Shown here in pieces: positions 63,687-64,000 of a stretch of DNA of 64,000 nucleotides (position 1 is its first letter; each line of letters opens with the position of its first letter). The notes beneath the pieces were generated by a model that had not been told where the DNA came from, made no database searches, and was given only the letters and a program-made list of their open reading frames with translations. The stretch is from Kudoa neothunni (Eukaryota; Cnidaria), in the NCBI GenBank assembly GCA_964304625.1, contig OZ199839.1, positions 1,860,001 through 1,924,000 on the forward strand. The letters are read 5' to 3'. A program made the position numbers and the translations under genes.

Positions 63687-64000
63687 ATCGTATTAACTTA
63701 TTACGTATGTTTTTAATGTTTGGAATGTTACGATACATGAGTTAATGAGTTAGTCTAATTTGTAGTGATTACGTTCACTGCCCCACCTAGAATTAGAATA
63801 TCGTTAACGGTAGTAGTTCGACCAACAAACTGTGCACCGTTGTTAAACAATACAATCCACATTCAGTTTCTATAGTAACACAATACCATAATACCGCGAG
63901 GTATTTACCACTTTGAAGACGAAGGAATCAATACTATGCAATATTAGGTTGTTAACGAAAAGAAATCCCATGAATAATGTGGCTAAAGTTGACTTTAAAT
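63687..64000. other. Window end, nothing recognised
   Basis: About 310 bp of AT-rich DNA. It ends inside unknown sequence. Confidence 0.4.

Noticed and set aside
1-64000. tRNA genes, rRNA, CRISPR arrays, and retroelement or virus-like genes
   Set aside because: I scanned for B-box-like GGTTCGANNCC, spaced direct repeats, and reverse-transcriptase or capsid-like frames, and found none that could be supported.

Overview
The window is nuclear DNA of an animal or close relative. It is very AT-rich and has spliceosomal GT-AG introns in almost every gene. Its gene set includes NUP155, NUF2, a proteasome assembly chaperone, a pre-SET/SET/post-SET H3K9-type methyltransferase, glutaminyl-tRNA synthetase and an RBM5/RBM10-type splicing factor. 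The eEF1A carries the insertion shared by animals and fungi. Introns fall into two classes: micro-introns of about 25-52 nt, and a few of 2.8-4.8 kb. Proteins are fast-evolving. I cannot name the taxon; a reduced or fast-evolving metazoan is my inference.

Layout: NUP155 (minus, 28-12031); PSMG3/PAC3 (minus, 12763-13261, three small exons); a transposon-only stretch (13.3-19.6 kb); N6AMT1/HEMK2 (plus, 19676-20587); a piggyBac-like copy and a TIR element (20.9-22.85 kb); a NUF2-like kinetochore gene (minus, 23160-29660); intronless eEF1A (plus, 30131-31534); a block of MULE-like and hAT elements (32-36.8 kb); an EHMT/SUV39-type SET gene (plus, 37444-38398) followed 190 bp later by a small one-TM protein gene (38588-39159); a MULE-like element (41.7-43.6 kb); QARS1 (minus, 43905-55425); a piggyBac-like copy; the RBM5/10-like gene (plus, 58685-60900); and a third piggyBac-like copy near the end.

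The genes are housekeeping functions (nuclear pore, proteasome assembly, translation, kinetochore, chromatin, splicing) with no pathway link. QARS1, eEF1A and N6AMT1 all serve translation, which I take as coincidence.

Between and inside genes the DNA is dominated by cut-and-paste DNA transposons, mostly non-autonomous: four hAT-type copies, three of a TIR family with 9-bp target duplications, three piggyBac-like, and several TA-flanked elements. Three cases of insertion of one element near or into another are visible. I recognised no reverse transcriptase, LTR element, LINE, virus-like element, tRNA, rRNA or CRISPR array.

Two cross-cutting observations matter most. First, conserved host genes repeatedly show one surplus base in a short homopolymer, which points to residual assembly error or, less likely, something biological. 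Second, several micro-introns are multiples of three without stops, so they read through as if coding.
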